DNA of 7,235 nucleotides from Candidatus Bathyarchaeota archaeon B26-1 (GTDB lineage: Archaea > Thermoproteota > Bathyarchaeia > Bathyarchaeales > B26-1): the NCBI GenBank assembly GCA_001593925.1, contig LUCD01000067.1, forward strand, positions 1 to 7,235. The letters run 5' to 3'. The notes under the pieces were generated by a model. It was not told the origin of the DNA, made no database searches, and worked only from the letters and a program-made list of their open reading frames with translations. A program made the translations under genes and the position numbers. Position 1 is the first letter of the stretch. The number at the start of each line of letters is the position of its first letter. Of this stretch, positions 1 to 5,846 are shown in pieces.

Positions 1-113
1 ACCCCAACTATGGCTACGGTGTTTATACCGAGCTTGGCTGGGTCTACTTGGATGGTGAACTTCTTTATTACACCCTTCTTTTGGAGGGCTAGAACTCTAT
101 TTAAAATTCTTTT
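1..113 (-). pseudogene. Lrp/AsnC-family transcriptional regulator, fragment lacking the N-terminal helix-turn-helix
   Basis: The minus strand is open from a TAA at 114-116 to the window edge and gives 37 residues. The core reads NRVLALQKKGVIKKFTIQVD, followed by PAKLGINTVAIVG. This matches the end of the recognition helix, the linker (x-G-V-I-K-x-F) and the first strand of the RAM/ligand-binding domain of Lrp/AsnC regulators. In intact family members about 35-40 residues of helix-turn-helix precede this; here the upstream frame runs into A/T-rich sequence and a stop. No ATG, GTG or TTG start is available before the conserved part; only an ATT (105-107) or ATA could serve. The rest of the gene lies outside the window. 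I call it a 5'-truncated gene; a stand-alone RAM-domain protein with a rare start codon is the alternative. Confidence 0.55.
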
Positions 114-130
114 TTAAAATTAAAAAAAGA
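99..130. other. A/T-rich junction between two 5'-truncated divergent genes
   Basis: About 30 bp made almost only of A and T, with one C at 109 and one G at 129. On the minus side, recognisable Lrp-family sequence stops near 107. On the plus side, ferritin-like sequence starts near 127-135. The start regions that should lie here are missing from both genes. The stretch contains TATA-like strings (TATTTAAAATT at 99-108 on plus, its complement on minus), so it could still promote transcription of either remnant. It may be a deletion scar, or an assembly join at low-complexity sequence. Confidence 0.5.
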
Positions 131-158
131 GGAGCTGAAGAAGATAGCCATAACCGAG

Positions 159-428
159 ATGAAGCATGCTGAAGCAATCGCTGAAAGATTAGCTTACCTC
201 GGCGTCACTCCGACTACGAAGCCGGAACCAATCTTTGTGGGAGAGAGCCTGAAAGAGATGATCGAACGAGACATAAAGGATGAAGAGGGCGCCATAAAAT
301 TATACAAGACAATAATCGGTGCGGCTCAGAAAGAAGGGGATATCACGACGGCGAGGCTCTTCACGAAGATTCTAGAGGACGAGGAAGAGCACCACGATAC
401 CTTCATAAGTCTACTAGAAGAGATTTAA
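159..428 (+). CDS. Ferritin/bacterioferritin-like four-helix protein, missing helix A (truncated)
   Basis: Ferritin-like diiron proteins oxidise and store iron and can remove peroxide. From ATG159 the product has 89 residues. Helix B is cut at the start: the family's E-x-x-H motif reads E-M-K-H, with the Glu codon (156-158) just before the ATG and His at residue 3, followed by AEAIAERLAYLG. Helix C carries DEEGAIKLY (residues 41-49) and helix D carries DEEEHHD (74-80), with E75-x-x-H78 as the expected metal pair. Homologous sequence extends upstream in frame (EELKKIAITE, from about 129), and the frame is open back to 105, but no ATG, GTG or TTG lies there. Intact relatives have about 150-170 residues with helix A and its Glu ligand, which are absent here. 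The true start is uncertain and the gene may be a pseudogene. It lies 16 nt upstream of the superoxide reductase gene, probably in one operon. Confidence 0.65.
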   Translation: MKHAEAIAERLAYLGVTPTTKPEPIFVGESLKEMIERDIKDEEGAIKLYKTIIGAAQKEGDITTARLFTKILEDEEEHHDTFISLLEEI

Positions 429-444
429 GGTTAGGGTAGGAGAC

Positions 445-822
445 TTGACTGAACTTAGAGAGGTTTATAGATGTAACATCTGCGGCAACATCGTTGAGGT
501 CCTACATGCTGGGGTAGGCCAGCTCGTATGCTGCGGAGAATCGATGGAACTCTTAGGGGAGAAGACCGAAGATGTCGGGTTAGAGAAGCATGTACCGGTG
601 ATAGAGAGAACTGAGAAAGGGATAAAGGTAAAGGTTGGCGCAGTTCCACATCCGATGGAGCAAAGGCACTACATCGAGTGGATAGAAGTAACTGCTGAGG
701 GCAGAGTCTATAGAAGATTCTTGAATCCCGGGGACGCGCCAGAGGCAGAGTTTGAGATAACAGCGGAGAAAGTAGAAGCAAGAGAATACTGTAGCATACA
801 CGGATTATGGAGAACCCCTTAA
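445..822 (+). CDS. dfx: Superoxide reductase, two-iron desulfoferrodoxin type
   Basis: A cytoplasmic enzyme that reduces superoxide to hydrogen peroxide without making oxygen, typical of anaerobes. All ligands are visible in the 125 residues. Center I (desulforedoxin-like FeCys4) has C10, C13, C29 and C30. Center II (the Fe(His)4Cys catalytic site) has H49, H69, H75, C116 and H119, with E47-K48 next to the first His as in active family members. Length is that of a standard two-iron enzyme. The start is TTG at 445, chosen because MTELREVYRCNICGN aligns with the family N terminus and GGAG lies at 439-442, though the spacing is short. The gene follows the ferritin-like gene by 16 nt, a common pairing of oxygen-defence and iron proteins. 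A T6 run follows the stop. The electron donor, usually rubredoxin, is not in the window. Confidence 0.95.
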   Translation: MTELREVYRCNICGNIVEVLHAGVGQLVCCGESMELLGEKTEDVGLEKHVPVIERTEKGIKVKVGAVPHPMEQRHYIEWIEVTAEGRVYRRFLNPGDAPEAEFEITAEKVEAREYCSIHGLWRTP

Positions 823-834
823 CCTCTCCCTTCA

Positions 835-840
835 TTTTTT
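835..840 (+). terminator. Oligo-T terminator of the ferritin-like/dfx operon
   Basis: TTTTTT begins 13 nt after the dfx stop codon, preceded by pyrimidine-rich sequence and no stable hairpin. Archaeal RNA polymerase terminates on T-runs without needing a hairpin. Confidence 0.5.
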
Positions 841-984
841 ATTCTATAGACGACCCCAAGACATACACACAGTTAACTTCGGCCCATAATCTCCCCAACA
901 TTAAAATGGACAATAACATTGGCTTACCATCAACTCTCGCGAGGATGAGTAACACTCTCAACCAGCACCTAGAATCTTCTCCAC

Positions 985-1002
985 TATTTATGGGCATAAA
1001 TA
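985..1002. repeat. Near-perfect palindrome, 8-bp arms with 2-bp centre
   Basis: TATTTATG-GG-CATAAATA. The arms are exact inverted repeats. It is followed within 3 nt by a smaller hairpin, GTCC-ATTAA-GGAC (1005-1017). It could be a binding site for a dimeric regulator or the base of a cruciform; no adjacent gene start clearly uses it. Confidence 0.7.
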
Positions 1003-1066
1003 ATGTCCATTAAGGACTGAGACCCTAAATGTTGAGAAGCAACGTGGTGATGATAGATTTAATCTG

Positions 1067-1101
1067 CCATAAAGGGTGTACACTCACAACAGACTTTATG
1101 G
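1067..1101. repeat. Inverted repeat with 8-bp arms enclosing a GTGTACAC palindrome
   Basis: CCATAAAG (1067-1074) pairs exactly with CTTTATGG (1094-1101). The 19-nt loop contains the 8-bp palindrome GTGTACAC (1076-1083), which recurs at 1376-1383. The nested symmetry could be an operator or a structured transcript; function unknown. Confidence 0.65.
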
Positions 1102-1165
1102 GAGGCTTAATAAACATGGTCTATCGAGAGTTTAGCCATAATTCCCGTCCTTCTCTTAACATATG

Positions 1166-1336
1166 CTAAAGAGACCCTTGGGAAGTCTTCTTATAAAAGT
1201 TACAAGCGAAATTAACCTCGTCACCAAGAATTCTCTTTAATCCCTCTTTCTTCTTAGTGTTGGTGCAGCTGTCCACTCTAGGGATTGAATCACCACCATG
1301 AGAAGGTATACTCTGATAGGGTGATTCCCAAAACAC
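1166..1336 (-). CDS. Possible small hypothetical protein (weak candidate)
   Basis: A minus-strand frame of 56 codons starting at GTG 1334-1336. A good Shine-Dalgarno GGAGG lies at 1342-1346 with a 5-nt spacer, which is the main argument for it. A TTG at 1346-1348 in the same frame is an alternative start. The product is polar and basic in its middle (TKKKEGLKRILGDEV) with no signal peptide, membrane segment or recognised domain. The 12-bp palindrome at 1374-1385 lies 38-49 nt upstream of the start, where an operator could sit. No homologue is recognised and no clear TATA box is seen, so chance is a serious alternative. Confidence 0.25.
   Translation of the reverse strand: MFWESPYQSIPSHGGDSIPRVDSCTNTKKKEGLKRILGDEVNFACNFYKKTSQGSL
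1287..1327. repeat. Inverted repeat, 8-bp arms
   Basis: GAATCACC (1287-1294) pairs exactly with GGTGATTC (1320-1327) across a 25-nt loop. It falls inside the weak minus-strand reading frame at 1166-1336. Its presence there slightly favours a non-coding or relic origin for the region. Confidence 0.5.
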
Positions 1337-1373
1337 GGATTCCTCCAATTTGTGTGTGCAATGATTTTTCTTT

Positions 1374-1385
1374 TTGTGTACACAA
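1374..1385. repeat. Perfect 12-bp palindrome TTGTGTACACAA
   Basis: An exact dyad next to a T-rich stretch (1366-1375). Its core GTGTACAC also occurs at 1076-1083, exactly 300 bp away. Its length and symmetry fit the binding site of a dimeric helix-turn-helix regulator. It lies just upstream of the weak minus-strand candidate gene. Confidence 0.6.
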
Positions 1386-1586
1386 GAGCGGGAGTCACGG
1401 CTTAGAGATATGTTTGAGACCGGCTCTCGGGTGCGGAAGAGCCTGAACGTGTCCGCAACGTCCTCGAATCTCTACTTTTGACGGTCCAATTAGAAGGGTT
1501 ACCCCTACAGCCTACAACGGAGCCGCCAACCATTCACGAAAGGGCTTCACAGAGAACCTTGAAATGGGATTTTTTCAAGGAGGTGT

Positions 1587-1591
1587 AAAAA
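1587..1591 (-). terminator. T5 terminator downstream of tRNA-Gly
   Basis: On the minus strand TTTTT lies 14 nt after the encoded CCA (AAAAA on plus). A short T-run is the usual archaeal termination signal for tRNA genes. Confidence 0.45.
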
Positions 1592-1608
1592 CGTTGTTTC
1601 TGTTGTGG

Positions 1609-1683
1609 TGCGGCCGCCGGGATTTGAACCCGGGTTATCGGCTCGGGAGGCCGGTGTCCTGGACCAGGCTAGACTACGGCCGC
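1609..1683 (-). tRNA. tRNA-Gly, anticodon CCC
   Basis: Decodes GGG. Read on the minus strand it folds fully: acceptor GCGGCCG with CGGCCGC (7 bp), D stem GTCT with GGAC, anticodon loop C-T-CCC-G-A, T stem CCGGG with CCCGG around TTCAAAT, and discriminator A73. The sequence closely matches archaeal tRNA-Gly. The 3' CCA is encoded, complement of 1606-1608. No intron is present. The anticodon stem has four good pairs plus a C27-A43 mismatch where archaeal tRNA-Gly usually has C-G. It lies 75 nt beyond the flpA stop in the same orientation, with its own TATA-like box and a T5 run downstream. Confidence 0.95.
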
Positions 1684-1719
1684 TCACACCGCACCGAGCT
1701 ATTCTTGTGGGGGATATGG

Positions 1720-1732
1720 GTAAAAGTTTTTC
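1720..1732 (-). promoter_or_regulatory. Probable TATA-like promoter of tRNA-Gly
   Basis: Minus-strand reading GAAAAACTTTTAC, centred about 43 nt upstream of the tRNA 5' end. Transcription would then start some 17 nt before the mature 5' end, a reasonable leader for RNase P removal. The A/T block stands out from its surroundings. Read-through from flpA remains possible. Confidence 0.35.
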
Positions 1733-1758
1733 GGAACTCCTTATCTGGGAGGCTTCCC

Positions 1759-2457
1759 TCACTCTTCTTTGGGTCTGTACTGGGCGACGACCAAGGCGTG
1801 GGCTTTGTCGTACGGTTCCAAGTGTACGACCTCAACTATCTTGAATCCGTTAGCCTTCAAGAGGTCTATCTCACGCCTGTAAATCTCTGAGGGCTCCTTC
1901 GTCACGTCTATGCTCCTAGCCTTTATGGCGAGCATTATCCATCCGCCCTTCTTCAGGAAGAGGGCGGCGTTGTCGATTAGAACCTTCGCCTGCTCCGGCT
2001 GGGCTATGTCACAGTAGATCGCGTCCACCTTCTCGACGAGCGGAAGGTAACGTTCAGGAAACCTCGCGTCGGAGAGGATCGGCGACATGTTCCCCCGGAA
2101 CTTACAGACGTTCTCGACGAGCTCCCTCATAGCTCTAGGCGCGAACTCCACACAGTAGACGTGGCCTTCCCCGCCAACGATGTCGGAGACGTGGCTAGCC
2201 GTCGTCCCGGAAGCCGCGCCCAGATACAACACCTTACTACCGGGCCCAAAGGGAACCCTGCTAACCCCTTTGAGGATAGCTGCCGCCAGCTTGCTCCTGT
2301 AAGGGTCCCAAAGCCTATACTCGGCCCCCTCACACTTGACCAACCGTTCACCGTAGACGGCTCTGCCCGGAGCCAGATTCTTAGAGGCCAGCTTAACCCC
2401 TTCCTTGAGCCTAACCCAGTAGACACCCGCATGGGCCGGGTGCGGTTCAACCTCCAC
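1759..2457 (-). CDS. flpA: Fibrillarin-like rRNA/tRNA 2'-O-methyltransferase
   Basis: The SAM-dependent catalytic subunit of the C/D-box sRNP, which methylates ribose 2'-OH groups on rRNA and tRNA at sites chosen by guide RNAs. The 232 residues match the family length. After a small N-terminal domain (1-55) the Rossmann fold starts: SAM motif VLYLGAASGTTASHVSD (76-92), acidic residue E104 in VYCVEF, and D130. The catalytic-site residues are visible as K56 (WDPYRSK), D150 (CDIAQPEQA), K179 (AIKARSID) and H220 or its neighbours (EPYDKAHALV). The start is GTG at 2455-2457, 11 bp inside the 3' end of nop5, with a G-rich ribosome-binding stretch upstream, so the two are translationally coupled. 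FlpA needs Nop5 to work, and L7Ae and the guide RNAs must be encoded elsewhere. Confidence 0.97.
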   Translation of the reverse strand: MEVEPHPAHAGVYWVRLKEGVKLASKNLAPGRAVYGERLVKCEGAEYRLWDPYRSKLAAAILKGVSRVPFGPGSKVLYLGAASGTTASHVSDIVGGEGHVYCVEFAPRAMRELVENVCKFRGNMSPILSDARFPERYLPLVEKVDAIYCDIAQPEQAKVLIDNAALFLKKGGWIMLAIKARSIDVTKEPSEIYRREIDLLKANGFKIVEVVHLEPYDKAHALVVAQYRPKEE

Positions 2458-3682
2458 GTTTATGGCTTCTCCCCCCTGCGGTCCTCCTACGCCGCCCCTT
2501 GGCGCGAACCTTAACTTTTGTTTCCAGCCTAGGCCTCGGATACTTCTCTCTGATCTCCTTAACCTTCTCCTCTAGGTCCCTCCTCAACCTGTCGCCCATG
2601 TACCTGCCGCTATACGCGTCGATCCGGGCGGCTATCGCTATCTTTCCAGCCAAAACCCTGGCAACCTTACCCCTCTGCCAACGTTTAGATTCATGCAGGA
2701 ATCTATGCTGGAAGATCACCCCATGTTTAGGCGGGCGTGAACCCGTCCTAAGAGACCTGAAGAGAGCCTTCTCAGCCCCCAGAACCTGGATGGTGCTCGC
2801 CGGCATCTTCGAGAGGTTCCCTAAGCCCCCCGCCAAGGCTATCAGCCTAGCTCCCAACGTCGCCCCAGTGATCGCGTAGAGGTTGGGCGCAACCTCCTCC
2901 ATCAGACTCCCCAGGTAACGTTCAAGCCCATCCCTCAACGTGTAGAGCCGAACTATACAGTCGCAGAATTCTCTTATACGCTCTAGGTCTCCCTCGTAGA
3001 GGTCGGCTCCTATCGAGGCCTCGGCCGCCTCGGAGACCTGTTTAGCCTTCTTCTTCGGTAGGCCCTCCTCCACCAGCCTCTCAAACTCGAAGTTCCCTCT
3101 CCTCACGAGGTTCTTGACGAGTCTGACGTAGGTCTCATGCTTCTCTATCAGCCTACTGAGCTCGGGGAAGTGAAGCCCATACCACTCTCTTAGACGGCTC
3201 ATGAAGAGGTTTAAAGTCTTCTCCACATCATCTATGGCGTTTATAACCTGAATTATGAGGAGGTCCCTCTTCTCGATCGCCCTCCTAAGCCTTATACTGC
3301 TCATCGCCATCGAGACCCTGTGAATCCATCCCCTTATCTCCGCCTCCTCCTCGACGAATTTCAGGTTTACAGCGAACCTCCCAAGGTTCTCTCTGAGGAT
3401 TTCCCCCGCCTTGGAGGGGGTCTCAACCTCTACCTCCACGTTCAGCGTCTCCTTGACTGCCCTCGAGAGGCTTTCCTTCTCGAAGACGAAGACCTTGTAG
3501 CCTTTATTCATCATCTTCTTGATCAGAGTGACCAGCTCTTCTGTTAGTTTACCCTCATCCATTGCTAGGAGTTTCTCGGCCACTTTCTCCACGTCTCTTG
3601 GGAAGGGAACCCACTCGACGAGTCTACCCTCACCGTTGAAGCCGAGAACCCCCATAACGCTCTCGATTATTGTCGCCTTCAC
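2447..3682 (-). CDS. nop5: Nop5 (Nop56/58-like), C/D-box sRNP core protein
   Basis: The scaffold of the archaeal C/D sRNP: it binds FlpA through its N-terminal domain, dimerises by a central coiled coil, and recognises the L7Ae-kink-turn RNA with its NOP domain. In the 411 residues, an N-terminal alpha/beta domain covers about 1-115 and a helical coiled-coil region about 120-265. The NOP domain runs from about 266 with the signature APNLYAITGATLGARLIA, then LSKMPASTIQVLGAEKALFR and PPKHGVIFQH. The C-terminal tail (about 389-411) is very rich in Arg, Lys and Gly, as is common in this family, and probably contacts RNA. The start is GTG at 3680-3682. A TATA-like box is centred about 28 nt upstream, so the transcript is probably leaderless. 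It overlaps flpA by 11 bp, the classic archaeal nop5-flpA operon. Confidence 0.97.
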   Translation of the reverse strand: MKATIIESVMGVLGFNGEGRLVEWVPFPRDVEKVAEKLLAMDEGKLTEELVTLIKKMMNKGYKVFVFEKESLSRAVKETLNVEVEVETPSKAGEILRENLGRFAVNLKFVEEEAEIRGWIHRVSMAMSSIRLRRAIEKRDLLIIQVINAIDDVEKTLNLFMSRLREWYGLHFPELSRLIEKHETYVRLVKNLVRRGNFEFERLVEEGLPKKKAKQVSEAAEASIGADLYEGDLERIREFCDCIVRLYTLRDGLERYLGSLMEEVAPNLYAITGATLGARLIALAGGLGNLSKMPASTIQVLGAEKALFRSLRTGSRPPKHGVIFQHRFLHESKRWQRGKVARVLAGKIAIAARIDAYSGRYMGDRLRRDLEEKVKEIREKYPRPRLETKVKVRAKGRRRRTAGGRSHKRGG

Positions 3683-3703
3683 GGTCTTCCCCGCCGTCCC
3701 TAA

Positions 3704-3715
3704 CCAAAATATTGG
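3704..3715 (-). promoter_or_regulatory. TATA-like box for the nop5-flpA operon
   Basis: Minus-strand reading CCAATATTTTGG in the 76-nt gap between the rad50 stop and the nop5 start. Its centre lies about 28 nt from the GTG at 3682, the distance expected from TATA box to transcription start, so the start codon would be at or next to the mRNA 5' end. This makes nop5-flpA a separate transcription unit from mre11-rad50. Confidence 0.5.
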
Positions 3716-3758
3716 CCGTTTAATGGATAACCTTTACTGAGGGGAGCGTTAACCGCTT

Positions 3759-5846
3759 TCATCTCTCCATCAAGACTTTGCTGGTGTTGTTCTCCTTCGT
3801 GACCCGTATGACGTGGTCAGCCTTCTCGGCGAAGGCCTCGCTGTGAGTCACGGCTATTATCTGTTCAACGGTCTTGAGGCGGGAGAGGGCTTCCGCTAAA
3901 CGGTCTATGGAGCCGTCTTCACGTCCTAGGCTCTCGGTAGGCTCATCCAAGAGGAGCATGCGGGGACCGTGCCCAACCCTAGACTGCATAATTATCTGGC
4001 CTACCCCCAACCTGTAAGCGAAGGCTAATAGGGTTCTCTCCCCTCCAGAAAGGTTCATGACACCCCGTTCGTGACCCTCCTCACTCCTCACGGAGGGGGT
4101 GTAATCCTCGTTTATGCTTACGAAGAGCTGGGGCTCCCCAAAACCCAGAAGCTCGTCCAGAACCTGCTGCACCATCCTCTCCAAATACTTGATGAACTCC
4201 CTCCTAAGCCTAGGCTGGATACTCCTGTAGGCTTGACGTATCTCCCTAAGAACTTCTAGGAGCCTCTTAACCTGCTCTATCCTCTCGGCTTTACTATACG
4301 CGGAGTCAAGCCTCTCCTTAATATCGTCTATCCTTGAAGCTATCTCCTTTATCCGGCTCTCAGCCGACCGGACGCCATGTTTAAGTTCGGAGTACTCCTC
4401 GAAGGCCCTGTCGCGAATCTTCTGCGCCTCCTCAAGTTCTCCCAGATCGATCTTAGCCATCTCAGCGCGTAGCTCATCCAGCTTCCTCTTAACGTCCTCG
4501 CCCTCCCTCAGCATCTCCTCGAACTCAGCCCTACCCTTCTCTAAGGCCTTACGCTCCTCCTCAATCCGGCGTTCAGCATCCTCAATTCTCGTCTCGATTG
4601 TTTGGAGATCAGACAGTACGGATGAGAGCGTTCTGCTCATACGCTCCAAGTCCTTAAACCTCCTCCTCAGCCTGTCCATCTTCTCCTTGTACTCAAGGGT
4701 CTCCCTCTGCATCCTTCTTAGGAGGCTCTCCCTGTAAGCGGCGGGTAGGGGTTGGAGGCATAGTGGACACCTGCTCTCTTTGGTCAGAGTTGAGGCCCTC
4801 TGAGCCGATGTTGCCATCTCCTTCCTTGCACGCTCCTCTTCAGCTTGGATTCCGGCTAGCTCCTCGACGAGAGAGTTCCTCATCTCCTTTAAGGTCTCAA
4901 CTGTCGTGTCGGAGGGTAGCCCCGCCTCCTCGAGGAGGGACCGTTTCGAGGCCTCTTCCTCCCTCAACCTCTTAATCCAAGCTTCGAGTTTCCTCAGGTT
5001 TTCCTCCCTAGACCTTATCTCGTCGGCCAACCTAGCTGAGAGGTTCTCTAAGGCCATAACTCTGGAACGAAGGCTGGCCTCCCTACCCCTCAACTCCTCA
5101 CTCCGGCGTCTGAGAGCCTCAAGCCGCTCGAGGCGAGCCGTCGCCTCTCTCAGCCTAACCTCGGCCTCCGAAAGCCTCTCTTTAAGGCTGCGAAGCTCCT
5201 CCTCCTTCTCGGCTAGTTCCCTAACGGCCTCCTCGTACTCTCTCTGGAATTCACTTATCCTAGCTACCTCTGGGTCGCGCTCCAGAGTTTTAAGTTCGCT
5301 CTCGTACCAGTTGATGACCGACCTCGCGTTGGTCCATGCGGCTTCGTAATCTGAGAGTCCGAAGAGGACGTCGAGGCGTCTCCTCCTCTCCGTTGGACGC
5401 ATGTCTAAGAGGTCCTTCAAGCGTTCCTGCCTGATCCATATAACCTCCCTGAAGAGGTCCCTGTCGATCCCCGTTATGGCTTTCAGCTGCTCAGCCACGG
5501 CTTCACTCTTCATTTTTGCTATGAGCCTGTCTCCCTCAAAGAGTTTGAGCTGCTCCATGTCTTGGCTTATCCTCTTCCCGCGTCTCTCAAGAGCTCTCCA
5601 GATCGTGTACTCTTTACCTTCCACCACGAACTTTAGGGCTACCTTCCCTCTCTCATAGCCTTCTCGTAAGAGGTACTCGTAGCTTCTACCCAGCGGGTCG
5701 CCGAAGAGGGCGAAGTCTATCGCGTAGAGGACGCTCGATTTCCCCCTACCCAGACCCCCCACCAGACAAGTGAAGCCGTCCTGAAAGTTTATTAGGGTCT
5801 TCTTGTGCGATCGGATGTTCTCCATAAGTAGGGCTCTAACCTTCAA
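3759..5846 (-). CDS. rad50: DNA double-strand break repair ATPase Rad50 (compact)
   Basis: The ABC/SMC-like ATPase of the Mre11-Rad50 complex, which tethers and processes DNA ends. The 695 residues give, in order: a Walker A P-loop GGLGRGKSS (30-38), Q-loop Q140, a coiled-coil arm (about 180-355), the zinc hook C360-P-L-C363 which dimerises two molecules through zinc, the returning coiled coil (about 365-550), ABC signature LSGGE (599-603), Walker B LLLDEP (631-636) with catalytic E635, and switch His H668. The well-known Pyrococcus protein is about 880 residues, so the arms here are short. The P-loop has Leu where most Rad50s have Asn (GPNGxGKS). The start is TTG at 5844-5846, 11 bp inside mre11, with a purine-rich GGAGGAGAGG-type ribosome-binding stretch before it. 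The two genes are clearly one operon. Confidence 0.97.
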   Translation of the reverse strand: MKVRALLMENIRSHKKTLINFQDGFTCLVGGLGRGKSSVLYAIDFALFGDPLGRSYEYLLREGYERGKVALKFVVEGKEYTIWRALERRGKRISQDMEQLKLFEGDRLIAKMKSEAVAEQLKAITGIDRDLFREVIWIRQERLKDLLDMRPTERRRRLDVLFGLSDYEAAWTNARSVINWYESELKTLERDPEVARISEFQREYEEAVRELAEKEEELRSLKERLSEAEVRLREATARLERLEALRRRSEELRGREASLRSRVMALENLSARLADEIRSREENLRKLEAWIKRLREEEASKRSLLEEAGLPSDTTVETLKEMRNSLVEELAGIQAEEERARKEMATSAQRASTLTKESRCPLCLQPLPAAYRESLLRRMQRETLEYKEKMDRLRRRFKDLERMSRTLSSVLSDLQTIETRIEDAERRIEEERKALEKGRAEFEEMLREGEDVKRKLDELRAEMAKIDLGELEEAQKIRDRAFEEYSELKHGVRSAESRIKEIASRIDDIKERLDSAYSKAERIEQVKRLLEVLREIRQAYRSIQPRLRREFIKYLERMVQQVLDELLGFGEPQLFVSINEDYTPSVRSEEGHERGVMNLSGGERTLLAFAYRLGVGQIIMQSRVGHGPRMLLLDEPTESLGREDGSIDRLAEALSRLKTVEQIIAVTHSEAFAEKADHVIRVTKENNTSKVLMER

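Larger units (their letters stand above)
823..1605. other. Long intergenic region, no recognised gene, palindrome-rich
   Basis: About 780 bp between dfx and the tRNA gene, visibly more A/T-rich than the minus-strand genes to the right. Reading frames on both strands are short and none gave a recognisable protein. Possible open stretches are a weak minus-strand candidate at 1166-1336, another minus frame at 839-997 (52 codons, hydrophobic, unrecognised), and a plus frame at 1418-1587 without a start. Palindromes occur at 936-943, 985-1002, 1005-1017, 1067-1101, 1287-1327 and 1374-1385. No CRISPR array, rRNA or additional tRNA is visible. The composition and the short broken frames would fit decayed mobile or foreign DNA, but no transposase or integrase motif is recognisable. 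Confidence 0.6.

Noticed and set aside
455..835. Long minus-strand frame opposite dfx
   Set aside because: Shadow of the superoxide reductase gene, whose plus-strand product keeps every iron ligand.
839..997. Minus-strand frame of 52 codons with a hydrophobic centre
   Set aside because: It has no clear ribosome-binding site and no recognised similarity, and its start lies within the palindrome at 985-1002; probably chance.
807..1013. Plus-strand reading frame of 68 codons overlapping the end of dfx
   Set aside because: It starts inside dfx, runs through the T6 terminator and the palindromes, and its product shows no domain.
1047..1053. GTGATGA resembling a C box of a C/D guide RNA
   Set aside because: No D-box CTGA or C'/D' pair follows within the next 65 nt, so a C/D sRNA cannot be supported despite the nearby nop5-flpA genes.
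1577..1603. Strong Shine-Dalgarno-like AAGGAGGTG on the plus strand
   Set aside because: The only following start codons lead straight into the antisense of the tRNA gene, so it has no plausible gene to serve.
823..1605. Replication origin, CRISPR array or insertion sequence in the gene-free stretch
   Set aside because: No origin-recognition-box-like repeats, no regularly spaced direct repeats, and no transposase motif or terminal inverted repeats with target duplications were visible.
1605..1844. Plus-strand reading frame starting with a PPGFEPG-like peptide
   Set aside because: It is the well-known false protein from reading a tRNA gene on its opposite strand; the tRNA-Gly fold is complete and the frame continues into antisense flpA.
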